Positions 5,408 through 7,599 of a stretch of 7,599 nucleotides of DNA are shown here, piece after piece. The stretch is from Citricoccus sp. WCRC_4 (GTDB lineage: Bacteria; Actinomycetota; Actinomycetes; Actinomycetales; Micrococcaceae). The position numbers were made by a program, and so were the translations under genes. The DNA lies in contig JAPFFX010000013.1 of the NCBI GenBank assembly GCA_026645375.1, positions 1 through 7,599 on the forward strand. Reading direction: 5' to 3'. How positions within the stretch are numbered: position 1 is the stretch's first letter; each line of letters starts with the position of its first letter. A model generated the notes under the pieces. That model saw nothing but the letters and a program-made list of their open reading frames with translations. It searched no databases and was not told the origin of the DNA.

Positions 5408-6010
5408 TCAGGCCGTGCGCGCAGGCAGCGTGGCGGGCTTGAACGGGGGCCGGGCGGCCTCGAAGGCGGAGATCTCGGCCTCGGTGCGCAGGGTGAGGCC
5501 GATGTCGTCCAGCCCCTCCATGAGCCGCCACCGGGTGTAGTCGTCCAGCTGGAACCCGGCCGTCACCGCACCACAGGTGACGGTGCGGCCCTGGAGGTCG
5601 ACGATGACCTCGGTGCCGGGGTGGTTCTCGAGCTCCTTCCAGATCAGCTCGATGTCCTGCTGGTCCACCTCGGCGGCCACCAGGCCCTGCTTGCCGGCGT
5701 TGCCGCGGAAGATGTCCGCGAAGCGCGCCGACAGCACGGCCTTGAAGCCGTAGTCCTTCAGCGCCCACACGGCGTGCTCCCGGGAGGAGCCGGTGCCGAA
5801 GTCCGGGCCGGCCACCAGCACGGAGCCGGAGGAATAGGGTTCGCGGTTCAGGACGAAGTCCGGGTCCTTGCGCCAGCCGGCGAAGAGGGCGTCCTCGAAC
5901 CCGGTCCGGGTGATGCGCTTGAGGTAGACGGCCGGGATGATCTGGTCCGTGTCCACGTTGGACTGCTTGAGCGGGACACCGATTCCGGCGTGACGGGCGA
6001 ACGGTTCCAT
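5408..6010 (-). CDS. leuD: 3-isopropylmalate dehydratase small subunit
   Basis: LeuD is the swivelling small subunit of isopropylmalate isomerase. It pairs with LeuC to convert 2-isopropylmalate to 3-isopropylmalate in leucine biosynthesis. The 200 residues match the usual length and carry V-D-T-D-Q-I-I-P-A-V-Y-L (19-30), the family signature G-P-D-F-G-T-G-S-S-R-E-H-A (68-80) and F-A-D-I-F-R-G-N-A-G-K-Q-G-L (97-110). The ATG at 6010 is fixed by a consensus AGGAGG at 6023-6018, 7 nt upstream and inside the end of leuC. The leuC stop is only 2 nt before this ATG, so the two subunits should be translated in step. The frame stays open upstream into leuC to 6238, but that part is the shadow of leuC. 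About 7 nt after the stop a strong stem begins, which may end the leuCD message. Confidence 0.97.
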   Translation of the reverse strand: MEPFARHAGIGVPLKQSNVDTDQIIPAVYLKRITRTGFEDALFAGWRKDPDFVLNREPYSSGSVLVAGPDFGTGSSREHAVWALKDYGFKAVLSARFADIFRGNAGKQGLVAAEVDQQDIELIWKELENHPGTEVIVDLQGRTVTCGAVTAGFQLDDYTRWRLMEGLDDIGLTLRTEAEISAFEAARPPFKPATLPARTA

Positions 6011-6023
6011 GATCAGGCCTCCT
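6011..6023 (-). promoter_or_regulatory. Consensus ribosome binding site of leuD
   Basis: AGGAGG at 6023-6018 on the minus strand lies 7 nt before the leuD ATG and overlaps the last codons of leuC. It decides the leuD start against the longer open frame. Confidence 0.85.
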
Positions 6024-7491
6024 GGAACTGGGACTGACCGGCGGTCAGGTCGGACGGGGATGAGAGCGTGCCGCGGATGGCGGTCGCGGCCGCGACCACC
6101 GGGGAGACGAGGTGGGTCCGGCCGCCCTTGCCCTGGCGGCCCTCGAAGTTGCGGTTGGAGGTGGAGGCGCAGCGCTCCCCCGGCGCCAGCTGGTCCGGGT
6201 TCATGCCCAGGCACATGGAGCACCCGGCGAAGCGCCACTCGGCACCGAAGTCCTTGAAGACCCGGTCCAGGCCCTCGGCCTCGGCCTGCAGGCGCACCCG
6301 CGCCGAGCCCGGCACCACGATCATCCGCACGTCCTCGTCCTTGGCCTGCCCCTGGATGATGGAGGCGGCGGTGCGCAGGTCCTCGATGCGGGAGTTGGTG
6401 CAGGACCCGAGGAAGACCGTGTCCACCCGGATGTCCTTCATGGGCGTCCCGGGAGCCAGGTCCATGTACTCCAGCGCCCGCTGCGCGGCGGCCTGGGCGT
6501 TGGGATCATCGAACTGCTCCGGGGAGGGCACGGTGTCGCTCAGGGACACGCCCTGGCCCGGGTTGGTGCCCCACGTGACGAAGGGCTCGAGGGCGTCGGC
6601 GTCCAGGAACACCTCGGCGTCGAAGCTGGCCCCCTCGTCGGTGGGCAGGCTGCTCCAGTACCGCACGGCCGCGTCCCAGTCCTGCCCCTGCGGGGCATGC
6701 GGGCGGTCCTTGATGTACTCGAAGGTGGTCTCGTCCGGGGCGATCATCCCGGCGCGGGCGCCGGCCTCGATCGACATGTTGCAGATGGTCATGCGGGCGT
6801 CCATGGACAGGGACCGGATGGCCGAGCCGCGGTACTCCAGCACGTAGCCCTGACCCCCGCCGGTGCCGATCTTGGCGATGACGGCCAGGATGATGTCCTT
6901 GGCGGTGACCCCGTCGCGCAGCGTGCCCTCGACGTTGATCGCCATCGTCTTGAACGGCTTCAGGGGCAGGGTCTGGGTGGCCAGCACGTGCTCGACCTCC
7001 GAGGTGCCGATGCCGAACGCCAGCGCGCCGAAGGCCCCGTGCGTGGAGGTGTGCGAGTCGCCGCAGACCACCGTCATGCCCGGCTGGGTCAGGCCCAGCT
7101 GGGGCCCCACGACGTGCACGATGCCCTGCTCCGCGTCGCCGAGGGAGTGCAGCCGGATCCCGAACTCCCGGGCGTTGTCCCGCAGGGTCTGGATCTGCTT
7201 GGCCGAGACCGGGTCGGCGATCGGCTTGTCGATCTCCAGCGTGGGCGTGTTGTGGTCCTCGGTGGCGATCGTCAGGTCGGGCCGGCGCACCGGGCGGCCC
7301 GCGAGCCGCAGGCCCTCGAAGGCCTGCGGGCTGGTGACCTCGTGGACCAGGTGCAGGTCGATGTACAGCAGGTCCGGGGTCTGCGCCTCCCCGGCCCCCT
7401 CGCCGGGAACGACCACATGGTCCTGCCACACCTTCTCGGCCAGCGTGCGCGGGGCCGCCGGATTGACTGTGCTCTCGGGGGTGTCTGCCAT
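6013..7491 (-). CDS. leuC: 3-isopropylmalate dehydratase large subunit
   Basis: LeuC is the aconitase-family catalytic subunit carrying the [4Fe-4S] cluster. With LeuD it isomerises 2-isopropylmalate to 3-isopropylmalate by dehydration and rehydration. The 492-residue protein shows T-L-A-E-K-V-W (16-22), the D-H-N-T-P-T segment (79-84), G-D-S-H-T-S-T-H-G-A-F-G (144-155) and the three cluster cysteines: Cys364 in G-S-C-T-N-S-R, and Cys424 and Cys427 in A-G-C-S-M-C-L-G. The final R-N-F-E-G-R-Q-G block (447-454) is the usual substrate-binding end, followed by a short variable tail. Length is slightly above the usual 465-475, owing to the tail and a loop at 31-38. The ATG at 7491 is supported by GGAAGGA at 7504-7498, 6 nt upstream. 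In-frame ATGs at 7509 and 7521 would add 6 or 10 residues and lack a comparable site. It is the first gene of the minus-strand run. Confidence 0.97.
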   Translation of the reverse strand: MADTPESTVNPAAPRTLAEKVWQDHVVVPGEGAGEAQTPDLLYIDLHLVHEVTSPQAFEGLRLAGRPVRRPDLTIATEDHNTPTLEIDKPIADPVSAKQIQTLRDNAREFGIRLHSLGDAEQGIVHVVGPQLGLTQPGMTVVCGDSHTSTHGAFGALAFGIGTSEVEHVLATQTLPLKPFKTMAINVEGTLRDGVTAKDIILAVIAKIGTGGGQGYVLEYRGSAIRSLSMDARMTICNMSIEAGARAGMIAPDETTFEYIKDRPHAPQGQDWDAAVRYWSSLPTDEGASFDAEVFLDADALEPFVTWGTNPGQGVSLSDTVPSPEQFDDPNAQAAAQRALEYMDLAPGTPMKDIRVDTVFLGSCTNSRIEDLRTAASIIQGQAKDEDVRMIVVPGSARVRLQAEAEGLDRVFKDFGAEWRFAGCSMCLGMNPDQLAPGERCASTSNRNFEGRQGKGGRTHLVSPVVAAATAIRGTLSSPSDLTAGQSQFQEA

Positions 7492-7563
7492 CTCAAGTCC
7501 TTCCACCATTGACCGTTCCACTGTGGCACCGCCCGTCTGGCGCGGCCAGCATCACCGAGACAA

Positions 7564-7578
7564 TCTCATATATTGAGA
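7564..7578. promoter_or_regulatory. Putative LtbR/NdgR (IclR-type) operator
   Basis: TCTCA (7564-7568) and TGAGA (7574-7578) are inverted arms around a TATAT spacer. A further GAGA at 7557-7560 is an inverted partner of TCTC at 7564-7567, so three half-sites are spaced along one stretch. CATATATTGAGA (7567-7578) differs at one position from the LtbR motif I recall for Corynebacterium glutamicum leuCD and leuB promoters, CA(T/C)ATAGTG(A/G)GA. The site lies just downstream of the leuC -10 candidates, as expected for a repressor, and just upstream of the divergent -10. The assignment to LtbR/NdgR is inference. Confidence 0.5.
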
Positions 7579-7581
7579 CGC

Positions 7582-7593
7582 TAATATCAGAGT
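7582..7593 (+). promoter_or_regulatory. -10 element of the divergent gene, leaderless geometry
   Basis: TAATAT at 7582-7587 is a strong match to the TANNNT -10 pattern and ends 6 nt before the ATG at 7594. Transcription would then begin at about the A of the ATG. A weak -35 candidate, GAGACA (7557-7562), is 19 bp upstream. The six bases between -10 and ATG leave no room for a Shine-Dalgarno sequence. Confidence 0.45.
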
Positions 7594-7599
7594 ATGGAC
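7594..7599 (+). CDS. First two codons of a divergent gene, probably the IclR-type regulator NdgR/LtbR
   Basis: ATG GAC (Met-Asp) ends the window. In many actinobacteria the gene divergent from leuCD encodes an IclR-family regulator (NdgR in Streptomyces, LtbR in Corynebacterium) that controls leucine biosynthesis, and the actinobacterial NdgR proteins I recall begin Met-Asp-Asn. The position, the strand, the adjacent dyad and the -10 spacing fit this. Two codons cannot prove it, so the identity is inferred from gene order. Confidence 0.4.

Larger units (their letters stand above)
7492..7593. promoter_or_regulatory. leuC / divergent regulator promoter region
   Basis: This 102-bp gap separates leuC (minus) from a divergent plus-strand start at 7594. 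It becomes AT-rich only at 7561-7596, in contrast to the GC-rich surroundings. Minus-strand -10 candidates for leuC are TATTAG (7586-7581) and TAGCGT (7583-7578). Their -35 would lie at or beyond the window edge. On the leuC leader side, CTGGC/GCCAG (7549-7537) can form a 5-bp hairpin with a CGC loop. No leucine-rich leader peptide or T-box-like sequence is seen. Confidence 0.6.

Noticed and set aside
6112..7512. 466-codon plus-strand open frame opposite leuC
   Set aside because: It is a mirror of leuC codon bias, with no motifs and no plausible start signal.
7492..7521. Longer leuC starting at ATG 7521 or 7509
   Set aside because: The extra residues are not LeuC-like. GGAAGGA at 7504-7498 is correctly spaced for the ATG at 7491.
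7493..7552. 19-residue open frame (ATG 7552 to TGA 7493, minus strand) as a leucine attenuator peptide
   Set aside because: It has a single Leu codon, no Leu run, no ribosome binding site and no terminator/antiterminator pair after it.
1..7599. A novel defence, secretion or mobile system
   Set aside because: Every recognised gene is ordinary core metabolism in a conserved order. No transposase, integrase, toxin-antitoxin pair, CRISPR repeat or compositional island was seen.

Overview
The window is very GC-rich, with GC-dominated third codon positions, and carries a compact chromosomal core-gene block typical of high-GC Gram-positive bacteria. The order leuC-leuD-murA-plsC-gpsA-ddl, flanked by a DUF3515 lipoprotein gene and by what looks like the first two codons of a divergent ndgR-type regulator, points to Actinobacteria. 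The presence of murA between leuD and plsC suggests Micrococcales, probably Micrococcaceae (Arthrobacter, Kocuria or Micrococcus relatives). This assignment rests on recalled synteny and protein similarity, not on a search. No mobile elements, CRISPR arrays, tRNA or rRNA genes were seen.

Layout from left to right. Positions 1-20 may hold the first codons of a minus-strand gene running off the window (thiL is the guess from synteny). Positions 21-333 are a non-coding stretch with two overlapping GC-rich hairpins. A DUF3515 lipoprotein gene lies at 334-936 (+). It converges, across an 18-bp gap, on a minus-strand run of six genes occupying 955-7491. In transcription order these are leuC (7491-6013), leuD (6010-5408), a 117-bp gap, murA (5290-3962), plsC (3952-3230), gpsA (3233-2127) and ddl (2130-955). 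Positions 7492-7593 form a promoter and operator region between leuC and a divergent gene whose ATG GAC is the last six bases of the window.

Functionally there are two modules. LeuC and LeuD form isopropylmalate isomerase of leucine biosynthesis. MurA, PlsC, GpsA and Ddl supply the cell envelope: MurA commits UDP-GlcNAc to peptidoglycan, Ddl makes the D-Ala-D-Ala end of the stem peptide, GpsA makes glycerol-3-phosphate, and PlsC acylates lysophosphatidate. The four envelope genes are tightly coupled (9-nt gap, ATGA overlap, TTGA overlap), and plsC and ddl both use TTG starts behind good Shine-Dalgarno sequences.

The genes themselves are ordinary. The most interesting non-coding signal is the 117-bp leuD-murA gap. 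It contains a 10-bp perfect inverted repeat, extendable to 13 bp around one bulged base, that encloses an 8-bp hairpin. It also contains several alternative pairings that would be mutually exclusive with these. It could be a terminator for leuCD, a structured murA leader, or an attenuator combining both. The second signal is the leuC/ndgR divergent promoter, with an LtbR/NdgR-like dyad and a -10 placed so that the divergent mRNA would be leaderless.
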